Positions 52,075-61,218 are shown, counted from the first letter of the stretch. The stretch: 64,000 bases of DNA from Avipropionibacterium sp050157065 (GCA_050157065.1 CP189573.1); one strand, 5' to 3'. Made by a program: numbers and translations. Notes: generated by a model not told the origin, from the letters alone.

Positions 52075-52080
52075 TAGCAT
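52075..52080 (+). promoter_or_regulatory. candidate -10 box (TAGCAT) for the DUF4112 gene
   Basis: TAGCAT ends seven bases before the ATG at 52088. The same hexamer sits at the same distance before the DUF1707-type gene at 61603. Confidence 0.5.
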
Positions 52081-52087
52081 CGGTGCC

Positions 52088-52588
52088 ATGAGCCCCGACG
52101 ATCCCGGCGATCCCGGCCCCGGCGACCCACGGCTGCGACGGACCCGGACCATCGCGCGGTTCATGGACGACCTGGTCACCATCCCCGGTACCAAGATCGG
52201 GATCGGACTGGATTCGCTGATCGGACTCTTCCCCGGGGTGGGCGATGCCGCCGGCACGGTGCTGTCGACGACCATCCTGGTCGAGGCCGTCCGGGCTCGG
52301 GTCCCCATCCCGATGCTGTTGCGGATGTGCCTGAACCTGTTGCTGGACACGGCCCTGGGGTGGATCCCGTTCGCCGGCGACCTGGCCGACGTCGCCTTCC
52401 GTGCCAACCGGATGAACGCCCGACTGCTGGCCGACCACCTCAGCAGTGGCTCCCGGTCCGACGTCTCCACCAAGGGCTACCTGCTCAAGGCCGTGATCAT
52501 CGTGGCCCTGCTGGTGTTGATCATGGTGGCGTCCGTGGTGGCGATGGTCATCGTGCTGCTCACCGTGCTGAACCCGTTCGGCAGCTGA
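52088..52588 (+). CDS. DUF4112 membrane protein
   Basis: The 166-residue protein contains the DUF4112 motif DLVTIPGTKIGIGLDSLIGLFPGVGDAAGT and ALGWIPFAGDLADVAFRANRMNARLL with a C-terminal membrane helix (VIIVALLVLIMVASVVAMVIVLL). Function unknown; widespread in bacteria. Confidence 0.9.
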   Translation: MSPDDPGDPGPGDPRLRRTRTIARFMDDLVTIPGTKIGIGLDSLIGLFPGVGDAAGTVLSTTILVEAVRARVPIPMLLRMCLNLLLDTALGWIPFAGDLADVAFRANRMNARLLADHLSSGSRSDVSTKGYLLKAVIIVALLVLIMVASVVAMVIVLLTVLNPFGS

Positions 52589-52774
52589 GCCGCTCCGGCG
52601 CCCCGACACCGGCCGGGCCGCACCGTCGCCCGTTCACCCGACGGCCACCCAGTGGCTGCACAGACTTTCCCCACCCCAGCAGAGCGTTTCGCTAGTGTCA
52701 GGTGTCGGCTCACCGAGCCATCGACCTGCTCACCGAACGGGCCCTGATGCCCGTGTCCCCGGAGGAGACCGCCC

Positions 52775-53644
52775 ATGCGTACCGCCCTTGCCCGACTGGC
52801 CGTGCTGGTCACCACTGCGTTGTTGGTGGTGTCCGGTCTCACCGTTCCCGCCCATGCCACCGCGCCACCGCCGGTCGACCTGCGCGTCGCCTCGTACAAC
52901 ATCCGCTACGGCGCCGGTGAGGACGGCGTCTTCGACCTTGATCGGATCTCCGCGGCGATCGCCGAGCTCGACGCCGACGTGATCGGCCTGCAGGAGGTCG
53001 ACGTCCACTGGGGTGCCCGCAGCAACAACCTCGACGTCGCGCAGGAGATCGCCGACCGGCTCGGCATGTATGTCGGGTTCGCGCCGATCTACGACATGGA
53101 GCCGGCGAACCCGGGCGAGCCACGCCGCCAGTTCGGGGTCGCCGTGCTGAGCCGCTACCGGATCATGGAGTTCACCAACCATGAGATCCACCGGCTGTCG
53201 ACGCAGGATCCCAACCCGACCCCGAAGCCGGCCCCCGGCTTCGCCGAGGCCGAGATTCTGGTCCAGGGTGCCCGTGTCCACGTGTACTCGACCCACCTCG
53301 ACTACCGTGGCGACCCCACCGTCCGGGAGTTGCAGGTCGCCGACACGGTCGCGATCCTGGCCGCCCACGACCCCTCGGCCACCCACATCCTGACCGGTGA
53401 CCTGAACGCCACCGATCCGGCTCCGGAACTGCAGCCGCTGTGGGACCCGCTCACCAACGTGATCGGGTTCAACGACGAGCCGACCTACCCGGCGGCGGTC
53501 CCGCGGTCGCGGATCGACCACATCGCCGTCAGCTCGCACGTGACGATCCTGGGCGCCGACGTCCCCGACACCCTGCTCGCCGCCTCCGCGGCGGACCACC
53601 GCCCGCTGGTGGCCGACCTGCAGGTCCCCCGCGGACGGCACTGA
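52775..53644 (+). CDS. secreted endonuclease/exonuclease/phosphatase-fold protein
   Basis: The 289-residue precursor has a signal peptide (ARLAVLVTTALLVVSGLTVPAHA, mature from about 30) and an EEP domain: LRVASYNIRYGAGEDG, DVIGLQEVDVHW, HVYSTHLDYRG, ILTGDLNATDPAPE and SRIDHIAVS ... ADHRPLVADLQV with the expected Glu, Asp, Asn and His catalytic residues. Secreted relatives cut extracellular nucleic acids or sphingomyelin-like substrates; the GAGEDG and short size fit nuclease or phosphodiesterase. ATG 52775 after GGAGG. Confidence 0.88.
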   Translation: MRTALARLAVLVTTALLVVSGLTVPAHATAPPPVDLRVASYNIRYGAGEDGVFDLDRISAAIAELDADVIGLQEVDVHWGARSNNLDVAQEIADRLGMYVGFAPIYDMEPANPGEPRRQFGVAVLSRYRIMEFTNHEIHRLSTQDPNPTPKPAPGFAEAEILVQGARVHVYSTHLDYRGDPTVRELQVADTVAILAAHDPSATHILTGDLNATDPAPELQPLWDPLTNVIGFNDEPTYPAAVPRSRIDHIAVSSHVTILGADVPDTLLAASAADHRPLVADLQVPRGRH

Positions 53645-53689
53645 ACCACCGGTCCACCCCGGCCGTCGGACGCGACGTGTCGGTGATCG

Positions 53690-53719
53690 TTGCCGTGGCC
53701 CGGCCGTGGCTCGTACGAT
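53690..53719 (+). promoter_or_regulatory. candidate promoter for fhs
   Basis: TTGCCG (53690-53695) and TACGAT (53714-53719) are 18 bp apart, and the -10 ends seven bases before the ATG at 53727. Confidence 0.5.
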
Positions 53720-53726
53720 CACGCGC

Positions 53727-55400
53727 ATGCTGACCGACATCGAGATCGCCACTGCTGCCGAGCTCCGCCCGATCACCGACATCGCCGACCGCCTCGGGAT
53801 CAGCCGGGACCACCTCATCCCGTTCGGACACGACAAGGCCAAGGTCGACCTCGAGCACTGTCGACAGCTCCCACCCCGCGACGGCAGCAAGCTGGTGCTG
53901 GTCACCGCGATCTCCCCCACCCCCGCCGGCGAGGGCAAGACCACCACCACGGTGGGGCTGGTCGACGCCCTCAACCGCATCGGCACGACGGCGATGGGGT
54001 GCCTGCGTGAACCGTCGATGGGTCCGGTGTTCGGGATGAAGGGTGGTGCGGCCGGCGGCGGGTACGCCCAGGTCGTCCCGATGGTCGACATCAACCTCCA
54101 CTTCACCGGCGACTTCGCCGCCATCGCCGCGGCCAACAACCTGCTCGCCGCGATGATCGACAACCACCTGCACCACGGCAACCAGCTCGACATCGACCCG
54201 ACCAGCATCACCTGGCGACGAGTGCTCGACCTCAACGATCGGGCGCTGCGTGACGTCGTGGTCGGCCTGGGCTCCGGCAACGGGCCGACCCGGCAGGACG
54301 GCTTCGACATCGTGGTCGCCTCCGAGCTGATGGCCATCTTCTGCCTGACCGATTCGCTGGCCGACCTGCGCCGACGCATCGGTGACGTGGTGATCGGCCG
54401 CACCCGCTCCGGTGATCTCGTCACCGCTCGCGACCTCGGTGCCGACGGGGCCATGGCCACGGTGCTGGCCGGTGCGTTGGCCCCCAACCTGGTGCAGTCC
54501 TTGGAGCACTCACCGTTCTTCGTCCACGGTGGCCCCTTCGCCAACATCGCGCACGGGTGCAACTCCGCGATCGCCACCCGGACCGCGACCGCGCTCGCCG
54601 ACGTGGTGGTGACCGAGGCGGGCTTCGGCGCCGACCTGGGGGCCGAGAAGTTCGTCGACATCCTGTGCCGCAAGACCGGGCTGGTGCCCGACCTGGCCGT
54701 CGTGGTGGCCACCGTTCGCGCCCTGAAGTACCACGGTGGCGTGGCGGTGACCGACGTCGGCAACGCCGACGTGGCGGCCATGGAGGCCGGAATGGTCAAC
54801 CTGGACAGACATCTGGCCAATCTGCGTGAGGTCTTCGGGCTGGACGTCGTGGTGGCGATCAACCGGTTCCCCGACGACACCGAGGCGGAGGTCGACCGTT
54901 TGGTCGAGCTGCTCGCCGAACGTGGGGTCAAGGCGGCCGCGGCGACCCACTTCGTCGACGGCGGTGCCGGGGCCGAGGCGCTGGCCCGCGCCGTCATCGC
55001 CCAACTGGGCGAACCGCGCGGCAAGCCGTTCTCGTTGACCTACGACGACGACCTCGATTTGGTCACGAAGATCGAGACGGTGGCCCGGCGGGTCCACCAC
55101 GCCAGCGGGATCACCCTGGACCGTGCGGCCAGGCGTGACCTGCGACGGATCACCCGCGCCGGGTACGGGCACCTCCCGGTCTGCCTGGCCAAGACCCAGT
55201 ACTCGTTCTCCACCGACGCCACCCGGCGCGGCGCACCCACCGACCACGTGATCAACATCCGGGAGGTCCGACTGAACGCGGGCGCCGGCTTCGTGGTCGC
55301 GATCTGTGGTGACATCATGACGATGCCCGGGCTGCCGAAACATCCGGCCGCGGTCGGGATGGACATCAGCGACGACGGCGTGATCACCGGGCTGTCCTGA
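53727..55400 (+). CDS. fhs: formate-tetrahydrofolate ligase
   Basis: The 557-residue protein has the family P-loop AISPTPAGEGKTTTT, CLREPSMGPVFGMKGGAAGGGYAQVVPM, DINLHFTGDF and GNQLDIDP, and ends with EVRLNAGAGFVVAICGDIMTMPGLPKHPAA, as expected for the about 560-residue enzyme. It ligates formate to tetrahydrofolate with ATP, giving 10-formyl-THF for purine and methyl-group synthesis, and pairs functionally with the glycine cleavage gene at the right edge. ATG 53727 begins the family N-terminus. Confidence 0.96.
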   Translation: MLTDIEIATAAELRPITDIADRLGISRDHLIPFGHDKAKVDLEHCRQLPPRDGSKLVLVTAISPTPAGEGKTTTTVGLVDALNRIGTTAMGCLREPSMGPVFGMKGGAAGGGYAQVVPMVDINLHFTGDFAAIAAANNLLAAMIDNHLHHGNQLDIDPTSITWRRVLDLNDRALRDVVVGLGSGNGPTRQDGFDIVVASELMAIFCLTDSLADLRRRIGDVVIGRTRSGDLVTARDLGADGAMATVLAGALAPNLVQSLEHSPFFVHGGPFANIAHGCNSAIATRTATALADVVVTEAGFGADLGAEKFVDILCRKTGLVPDLAVVVATVRALKYHGGVAVTDVGNADVAAMEAGMVNLDRHLANLREVFGLDVVVAINRFPDDTEAEVDRLVELLAERGVKAAAATHFVDGGAGAEALARAVIAQLGEPRGKPFSLTYDDDLDLVTKIETVARRVHHASGITLDRAARRDLRRITRAGYGHLPVCLAKTQYSFSTDATRRGAPTDHVINIREVRLNAGAGFVVAICGDIMTMPGLPKHPAAVGMDISDDGVITGLS

Positions 55401-55467
55401 CCGGTCGTCCCGCACGGATCGCCGAGAAGCCCTTCAGGGCCACAGTTGTCGAGCAGGAGGTACGAGG

Positions 55468-56526
55468 GTGGCACCACAGCGACGGATCGTGGTCGTGGAC
55501 TCCGACGGAGTACAGGTGATCATGGGCCCCGAGCCGCAACCGGCGTCCGGCGAGGTGCAGCTGGCACTGGTCCGCGGCGGGGTGTGCGGCTCGGACCTGC
55601 ACGCCGCCGCCGGCCGACACCCGTTCGTCAGCCTCCCCTACCACCCCGGCCACGAGCTGGTCGCGACGATCACCGCCCTCGGCGACGGCGTCGGTGACTG
55701 GCAGGTCGGCGACCGGGTGGTCGTCGAACCACCGCTGAGCTGTGTCGCCCTCCGGGTCGTCGAGCCCGGTTTTCCCGCCGAGGACTGCAAGCCGTGCCGG
55801 ACGGGTCGCCCCAACCTCTGCGAGCGCCTGCGGTTCTTCGGCTGCGCGTACGAACAGGGCGGCTTCGCCGAGCGCAGCACCATCCCGGCGAACCGGTTGC
55901 ACCACGTCCCCGATGACCTCACCGACGACCAGGCGGCGCTGATCGAGCCGCTGTCGACACCGGTGCACGCCGCGGAGCTGGCCGGTCCCTTGCTCGGCCG
56001 GACCGTGGTGATCATCGGTGCCGGGACCATCGGGCTGCTCCAGCTGGTCGCAGCCCGGCACGCCGGGGCGACCCGCATCGTGGTGTCGGACCCGCTGCCG
56101 GCCAAGCGGGCCATCGCCGAACGGCTGGGGGCCGATGCGGTGGTCGACGGGCGGGCCGACGACATGGTGGCCCAAGTCCGTGGCCTGCTCGGCGAGTCGG
56201 CGGACGTGGTGTTCGACTGTGTCGCCGTCGAATCGACCGTACGACAGGCGATCGGCCTGGCCGGCAAGGGTGGCACGGTCGTCGTGGTCGGTGTCCCCAC
56301 CGGTGACGTGGTCGTCCCGCTCCACCTGGTGCAGGACCAACAGATCCGGATCCAGGGCAGCGCCACCTACGTACCGACCGACTATGACACCGCGATCGAG
56401 ATCCTCCGCTCCGGTGCCGTCCCGACCGAGGTGTTCGTCACCGGCCACCGCCCGTTGGCGCAGGCCGCCGACGCCTTCGCCCTCGCCGCCGGCGGTGACC
56501 ACGTGAAGGTCCTGCTCACCCCCTGA
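55468..56526 (+). CDS. zinc-dependent alcohol dehydrogenase family protein (threonine/idonate dehydrogenase-like)
   Basis: The 352-residue protein has GGVCGSDLHAAAG (catalytic Zn Cys) and HPGHELVATITALG, a structural-zinc-like lobe with CVALRVVEPGFPAEDCKPCRTGRPNLC, and a Rossmann domain (VVIIGAGTIGLLQLVAARHAGATRIVVSDPLPAKR). The sequence VDSDGVQVIMGPEPQPASGEVQL at the start is like L-idonate 5-dehydrogenase and sorbitol dehydrogenases; the substrate is probably a sugar alcohol or acid. AGGAGG precedes the GTG at 55468. It ends just upstream of soxR. Confidence 0.85.
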   Translation: MAPQRRIVVVDSDGVQVIMGPEPQPASGEVQLALVRGGVCGSDLHAAAGRHPFVSLPYHPGHELVATITALGDGVGDWQVGDRVVVEPPLSCVALRVVEPGFPAEDCKPCRTGRPNLCERLRFFGCAYEQGGFAERSTIPANRLHHVPDDLTDDQAALIEPLSTPVHAAELAGPLLGRTVVIIGAGTIGLLQLVAARHAGATRIVVSDPLPAKRAIAERLGADAVVDGRADDMVAQVRGLLGESADVVFDCVAVESTVRQAIGLAGKGGTVVVVGVPTGDVVVPLHLVQDQQIRIQGSATYVPTDYDTAIEILRSGAVPTEVFVTGHRPLAQAADAFALAAGGDHVKVLLTP

Positions 56527-56550
56527 ACCGGTGTCAACTCACCGGATGAA

Positions 56551-56573
56551 CTCAAGTTCACTTGAGCTATGGT
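56551..56573 (+). promoter_or_regulatory. SoxR box and overlapping -10 (autoregulatory promoter)
   Basis: CTCAAGT-TC-ACTTGAG (56551-56566) is a perfect dyad that matches the known SoxR operator core (CTCAAGTTAACTTGAG) except for one base. TATGGT (56568-56573) follows as the -10 and ends seven bases before the GTG at 56581. A near-consensus SoxR box inside a promoter spacer is the known mode of MerR-type activation by DNA untwisting. Confidence 0.82.
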
Positions 56574-56580
56574 GGCGGGC

Positions 56581-57036
56581 GTGACCGTCGACACCCATGA
56601 TCTGCTCACCATGGCCGAGTTCAGCCGCCGCTCCGGGGTGGCACCGTCAGGCGTGCGCTTCTATGAGAGCCTCGGCCTGATCACGGCCGAGCGCACCCTC
56701 GGCAACCAACGCCGGTTCGAACGCAGCGAACTGCGGCGGGTGGCGTTCGTCCGGACCGCCCAACAGGTCGGGCTGTCACTGGAGGAGATCCGCGAGGCAC
56801 TGACAACGTTGCCGGCGGGTCGGGCCCCCAGCCGGGGTGACTGGGCTCGGCTCTCGGCGTCGTGGCGGCCACGCATCAACGCCCGGATCCGGCAGCTCGA
56901 GAGCCTCCGCGACCGCCTCGACAGTTGCATCGGCTGCGGCTGCCTCAGCCTCGACAGGTGTGCCCTCAACAATCCCGACGACACCGAGGCGGCCAACGGC
57001 CCGGGCGCGGTGTTCCTGGCCGGCGAGCGCATCTGA
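56581..57036 (+). CDS. soxR: SoxR-type redox-sensing MerR regulator
   Basis: The 151-residue protein (from GTG 56581) has a MerR helix-turn-helix (MAEFSRRSGVAPSGVRFYESLGLI ... NQRRFERSELRRVAFVRTAQQVGLSLEEIREAL) and the [2Fe-2S] motif C116-x2-C119-x-C121-x5-C127 (CIGCGCLSLDRC). SoxR activates target promoters when the cluster is oxidised by redox-cycling compounds. An ATG at 56569 would overlap the -10, so the leaderless GTG is preferred. The box in its own promoter implies autoregulation; the zinc dehydrogenase upstream is not clearly a target. Confidence 0.95.
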   Translation: MTVDTHDLLTMAEFSRRSGVAPSGVRFYESLGLITAERTLGNQRRFERSELRRVAFVRTAQQVGLSLEEIREALTTLPAGRAPSRGDWARLSASWRPRINARIRQLESLRDRLDSCIGCGCLSLDRCALNNPDDTEAANGPGAVFLAGERI

Positions 57037-57111
57037 CCACGGTCCGGACGCACCCCGGTCGCGGACCGCTTCACCGCACTACGCTGGGGCCATCGGGGCA
57101 CTGCCTCCCCC

Positions 57112-57158
57112 GATCCGAACAACAACGAGATCCGAACACCAACGATCCGAACACCAAC
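57112..57158. repeat. imperfect direct repeats before the PFK gene
   Basis: GATCCGAACAACAAC, GATCCGAACACCAAC and GATCCGAACACCAAC start at 57112, 57129 and 57144. They lie 20-66 bases upstream of the start codon in the leader; CAGGAG follows as ribosome site. Confidence 0.8.
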
Positions 57159-57177
57159 CCTCGAACCCAGGAGTGCC

Positions 57178-58401
57178 ATGGTCGCCAAGGTCGCCTTCCT
57201 CACCGCCGGTGGTTTCGCCCCGTGCCTGTCCGCCGCGCTGGGTCTGCTGATCCGCCGCTACACCGAGGTCGCGCCGGAGGTCGAGCTGATCGCGTACGAG
57301 TACGGCTACCAGGGGCTGCTGGCGGGCCAGTCGATCGAGATCACCGACGAGGTCCGGGCGGGTGCGGAGCTGCTGACCGAGTACGGCGGCTCCCCCATCG
57401 GCAACTCGCGGGTGAAGCTCACCAACGCCGCCGACCTGGTCAAGCGTGGCCTGGTCGCCGAGGGCACCGACCCGCTGCGCGCGGCTGCCGACCGGCTGAT
57501 CACCGACGGGGTCGACGTCCTCCACACCATCGGCGGTGACGACACCAACACCACCGCCGCCGACCTGGCCGCCTTCCTGGCCAAGGAGGGCCACCAGCTG
57601 ACCGTGGTCGGGTTGCCGAAGACGATCGACAACGACGTGATCCCGATCAAGCAGTCGCTGGGTGCCTGGACGGCCGCCGAGCAGGGCTCGCGGTTCGCCC
57701 AGAACATCATCGCCGAGCACAACTCGGCCTCACGGATGGTGATCATCCACGAGGTGATGGGACGCAACTGCGGCTGGCTCACCGCCGCCACCGCACAGGC
57801 CTACCGCAGCTGGCTCGACGGCCGCGAGTGGCTGCCGGCCATCGGGCTGGACCGCAACGAGTGGGAGGTCCACGCCGTTTACGTCCCCGAGGGTGAGCTC
57901 GACCTCGACGCCGAGGCGACCCGGCTCAGGGCGATCCTCGACGAGGTCGGCAACGTCAACATCTTCCTGTCCGAGGGTGCCGGCGTGGACAAGGTGATCG
58001 CCGAACTGGAGGCCGACGGCGAGGAGGTCGCCCGCGACGCCTTCGGCCACGTCAAGCTCGACACGATCAATCCGGGTGCCTGGTTCGGCAAGCAGTTCGC
58101 CGCACGCCTGGGAGCCGAGAAGGTGATGGTGCAGAAGTCCGGCTACTTCTCCCGGTCGGCCCCGGCGAACGCCGCCGACCTGGCGTTGATCTCGCAGCTG
58201 TGCGACCTGGCCGTCGAGGCCGCGCTGTCGGGTGAGCCCGGCGTGGTCGGCCAGGACGAGGAGGACGGGGACCGGGTCGGCGTCATAGCCTTCGACCGGA
58301 TCGCCGGTGGCAAGGCGTTCGACATCACCACCGACTGGTACGTCGACCTGCTCGACCAGATCGGCCAGCCGCAGCCGAAGCCGGCCGTCGTCCAGCACTG
58401 A
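57178..58401 (+). CDS. pfp: pyrophosphate-dependent 6-phosphofructokinase
   Basis: The 407-residue protein shows KVAFLTAGGFAPCLSAALGLL, GGDDT at 119-123 and PKTIDND at 147-153, which together mark PPi-type enzymes: Asp after GGD blocks ATP and the Lys before TIDND favours PPi. HEVMGRNCGWLTAATAQ, AEGTDPL and the C-terminal GYFSRSAPAN block agree with the 404-residue propionibacterial PFP. It reversibly converts fructose 6-phosphate and PPi to fructose 1,6-bisphosphate and Pi. ATG 57178. Confidence 0.93.
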   Translation: MVAKVAFLTAGGFAPCLSAALGLLIRRYTEVAPEVELIAYEYGYQGLLAGQSIEITDEVRAGAELLTEYGGSPIGNSRVKLTNAADLVKRGLVAEGTDPLRAAADRLITDGVDVLHTIGGDDTNTTAADLAAFLAKEGHQLTVVGLPKTIDNDVIPIKQSLGAWTAAEQGSRFAQNIIAEHNSASRMVIIHEVMGRNCGWLTAATAQAYRSWLDGREWLPAIGLDRNEWEVHAVYVPEGELDLDAEATRLRAILDEVGNVNIFLSEGAGVDKVIAELEADGEEVARDAFGHVKLDTINPGAWFGKQFAARLGAEKVMVQKSGYFSRSAPANAADLALISQLCDLAVEAALSGEPGVVGQDEEDGDRVGVIAFDRIAGGKAFDITTDWYVDLLDQIGQPQPKPAVVQH

Positions 58402-58434
58402 GCACGGCGTCCCGGTCGTCCCTGGTCGCCGCCG

Positions 58435-59610
58435 TCACTTCCTGCGGAACCGTCGGCTGATCGCCGACACCGCACCGGCGACGGTGGCGCCGACCCCGAG
58501 CCCGAGCCCGATCCCGGACGCCCAACCGGCGCCCATCCCGGCCTTGACGGCCTGCTTCGCCACGTCCTGGGTGACCCATTCCTGTCCCTCGCCGGGGACC
58601 CACTTCGTACGACCCTTCTCCGGCGTCGCGGCGAACACCGCGGCGTACCGGTCACGGGGTCGCATCGGAATCCGCGGCGTCGGCGGACCCTGGACGGGGG
58701 CGTACGGGTCGAAGGTCGGCTTGCGGTCCGAGGCCGACAGGGCCGGCTGGTCGGTGGTGGCGATCCAGGCCGCCACGAACAGGATCAGCCGGGCGAACAG
58801 GTTGAGCACCAACATCAACACGATCACCGGTCCGAACACCGACACCGCCGCGTTCCCGCCGAAGACCCCGAACAGCCCGGTGGCACCGTACTGCAGGATG
58901 CCCAGGCCGATCGCCGCGATCAGTGACCCCCGCATCCGCGCCTTCAGCGCCACGGGGGTCTGCGGGAACACCCAGTAGATGAACATGAACAGCACCCAGC
59001 CCGCCGCCGCCGACAGCAGCACCGGAACGAGCCGGAGGACGAACCCCATCCCCGGGATCTGGTCCAGGCCGAGCAGGGCCGCCACCTCGTTGTTCAGCGA
59101 GGTGCCGACCGAGGCGATGGCGAAGGTGACTCCGACCATCACCAACAGCGCCAACAACAGCGCAAAGTTGACCAGGGTCTCGAGAACGATGTTGCGCTTG
59201 TCCTCGGACATGTCGAAGTCGGGCCGCCACTGCGCCCGGATGGCACTCTTCAGGTTGCCGACCCAGCCACTACCGGCGTACGCCGCGGTCGCCAGCGACA
59301 CGAGCCCGATCGTGCGGTAGCTGGACAGCGTGTTGTCGATCCAGGCACCGATCTTGTCGGTGGCGTCCGGCCCGGCGTCGGCCAGCTTGACCGCTTCGTC
59401 CTTGACCAGTTGCAACAGGTCGGGGCGCAGCTCGAGGACGAACCCCAGGGTCGCGAAGGCGAACATCAGCACCGGCACCATCGCCAACACCGAGAAGTAC
59501 GTCATCGCCGCGCCGAACTGGTTGCCGAGTCGGCCGTTGAAGCGGGTGTTGGCACGCAGCAGGTGCTCGACCCACGGAATGGTCATCAGACCCTTCAGCC
59601 GTTCCACCAC
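58435..59610 (-). CDS. YihY/BrkB-type (YhjD-like) inner membrane protein
   Basis: The 391-residue protein has LLRANTRFNGRLGNQFGAAMTYFSVLAMVPVLMFAFATLGFVL at the start, ATAAYAGSGWVGNLKSAIRAQW, and further helices with VLFMFIYWVFPQTPVALKARMRGSLIAAIGLGILQYG, the YihY/virulence-factor-BrkB pattern of about six helices. The last 90 residues are cytoplasmic and Pro/Arg-rich with a C-terminal Gly-rich helix. Transport or envelope function is suspected. GTG at 59610 follows AGGAG with eight bases; GTG 59619 and 59607 are alternatives. Confidence 0.85.
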   Translation of the reverse strand: MVERLKGLMTIPWVEHLLRANTRFNGRLGNQFGAAMTYFSVLAMVPVLMFAFATLGFVLELRPDLLQLVKDEAVKLADAGPDATDKIGAWIDNTLSSYRTIGLVSLATAAYAGSGWVGNLKSAIRAQWRPDFDMSEDKRNIVLETLVNFALLLALLVMVGVTFAIASVGTSLNNEVAALLGLDQIPGMGFVLRLVPVLLSAAAGWVLFMFIYWVFPQTPVALKARMRGSLIAAIGLGILQYGATGLFGVFGGNAAVSVFGPVIVLMLVLNLFARLILFVAAWIATTDQPALSASDRKPTFDPYAPVQGPPTPRIPMRPRDRYAAVFAATPEKGRTKWVPGEGQEWVTQDVAKQAVKAGMGAGWASGIGLGLGVGATVAGAVSAISRRFRRK

Positions 59611-59713
59611 GTTGGCCACTCCTGTCGTCTTGTCCCGACCCGTCCGGGCGAGCCTATTACGCGGCGGTACGACGGGGCCGCCGCCGTGCTGCTGGCAGGG
59701 CGAGGCCGTCGAC

Positions 59714-60100
59714 TCAGCCGAGCAGGTCGGACCGCCCGAACATCTCCGCCGCGGCCCGCGCCGATGGCGTCCCCGCGTCGAGGTCGGCCCCGGCATCGCG
59801 CAGCGCGACCACGATCTCGTTCTCGCCCTTGAACAGTGCACCGGCGATCGGCGACTGGTCGCGGTTGTTGCGCAGGTCGACGTCGGCACCCCGGCCGATC
59901 AGCGCCCGTACGGTTTCGGCGCGGCCGTGGTAGGCGGCCAACATCAGGGCCGTGTTGCCCTCGGCGTCGCGGGTGTCGACGTCGAGGCCGTGGTCGAGGT
60001 ACTCCAGCAGGTCGGCGGTCTCCCCCGCCCTGGCGTGATCCATCAGCATCGAGATGATCTTGGTCGCCTGCTCCGGTGTCAGCCCGTCCATGGCCCTCAT
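59714..60100 (-). CDS. ankyrin-repeat protein
   Basis: The 128-residue protein has three ankyrin units: LLEYLDHGLDVDTRDAEGNTALMLAAYHG, RAETVRALIGRGADVDLRNNRDQSPIAGALFKG and ENEIVVALRDAGADLDAGTPSARAAAEMFG. It is cytosolic and likely mediates protein binding. Its ATG (60100) is one base from the stop of the anion transporter gene, so it may be an accessory of that transporter. Confidence 0.9.
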   Translation of the reverse strand: MRAMDGLTPEQATKIISMLMDHARAGETADLLEYLDHGLDVDTRDAEGNTALMLAAYHGRAETVRALIGRGADVDLRNNRDQSPIAGALFKGENEIVVALRDAGADLDAGTPSARAAAEMFGRSDLLG

Positions 60101-60101
60101 G

Positions 60102-61187
60102 CTAGGCCGCGACGGTCAGTACGGTCGCGCCGACCGCCAGGCCGACGGTCAGCACGGCGACGACCGCACCCCAACCGGCCAGCGGCCCCCACGCCACGGG
60201 CACACCTGCCGCCCGGCACCGATCGGCCCACAGCAGCGTCGCCACACTGGCCCACGGGGTGACCAGCGGCCCCATGTTCGTCCCCACCAGCACCGCGATC
60301 GTCCGTCGTACGGAATCGGCCGCCGGCTCCAGCGCCAGGTAGGCGGGCAGGTTGTTGATCACGTTCGACACCAGTGCCGACACCCCGGCCAACCGCACCA
60401 GTGACCAGCCGTCGTCCCCGGCACCGGTCGCCACCAGCACCAGCTCGGACAGCCCCACCTGATGGACGGCGGTGACCACCACGAACAGCACCGACACCCC
60501 GATCACCGTGCGCCACGGCAGGATCCGCACGTCCAGGTGGTGAGGTGCGGCGACCACACAGCACACGCCCAACAGCAGCGCGGCGGTGCCGGCGGCCAGC
60601 GGTACCGGCGCACCGAGGACGAACGCGCCGGCCAACCCGGCACACACCAGCCCGGCCGCCCACACCAGCCCGCGGCGCTCGACCGGATCGGGGCGCTGGG
60701 TGATGCGACCGCGCAGGTCGTGGCGATGGCGTACGGCCAACACCACCAGTGGCACGACCACGCCCACCAACGCCGGCGCCCAGGTCGTCGACAGCCAGTC
60801 GTCGGCGGTCAGGTGCCGGGCCGGGTGCGACAGGGTCAACAGGTTCGTGAGGTTGGCGACCGGCAACGTCAAGGAGGCACAGTTCGCCACCCAGACGCAG
60901 GTCCAGGTGGCCAGCACCGGGTGCAGTCGGTGCTGTTTCGCCAACGCCAGCGCCACCGGGGTGATCAGCACCGCGGTGGTGTCGAGCGACAGCACCGCCG
61001 TCGTCGCCACCGAGATCACCACCAGCAACAGCCACAGCACCAGTACCCGGCCACGGCTGACCCGGGTGGCGAGGTTGCCCAACGCGGTGAAGAGTCCCAT
61101 CCGGTCAGCCAGTTCGGCGACGACGGTGATCATGACCAGGAAGTACAGGATCGGCACGACGCGCGTCACGAGGTCGGGCCAGTCCAC
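60102..61187 (-). CDS. SLC13/ArsB-NhaD-type anion or arsenite-like permease
   Basis: The 361-residue protein has about ten helices with TTAVLSLDTTAVLITPVALALA and SNVINNLPAYLALEP...VGTNMGPLVTPWASVATLLWADR, the characteristic two inverted repeats of the ion transporter superfamily (ArsB, CitMHS, NhaD). The exact ion is uncertain. GTG 61187 starts DWPDLVTRVVPILYFLVMITVVAELADRMG. Cotranscribed with the ankyrin gene downstream. Confidence 0.83.
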   Translation of the reverse strand: MDWPDLVTRVVPILYFLVMITVVAELADRMGLFTALGNLATRVSRGRVLVLWLLLVVISVATTAVLSLDTTAVLITPVALALAKQHRLHPVLATWTCVWVANCASLTLPVANLTNLLTLSHPARHLTADDWLSTTWAPALVGVVVPLVVLAVRHRHDLRGRITQRPDPVERRGLVWAAGLVCAGLAGAFVLGAPVPLAAGTAALLLGVCCVVAAPHHLDVRILPWRTVIGVSVLFVVVTAVHQVGLSELVLVATGAGDDGWSLVRLAGVSALVSNVINNLPAYLALEPAADSVRRTIAVLVGTNMGPLVTPWASVATLLWADRCRAAGVPVAWGPLAGWGAVVAVLTVGLAVGATVLTVAA

Positions 61188-61218
61188 GCCGGAACTGTAG
61201 ATCCAGTCGGCCTGACGG

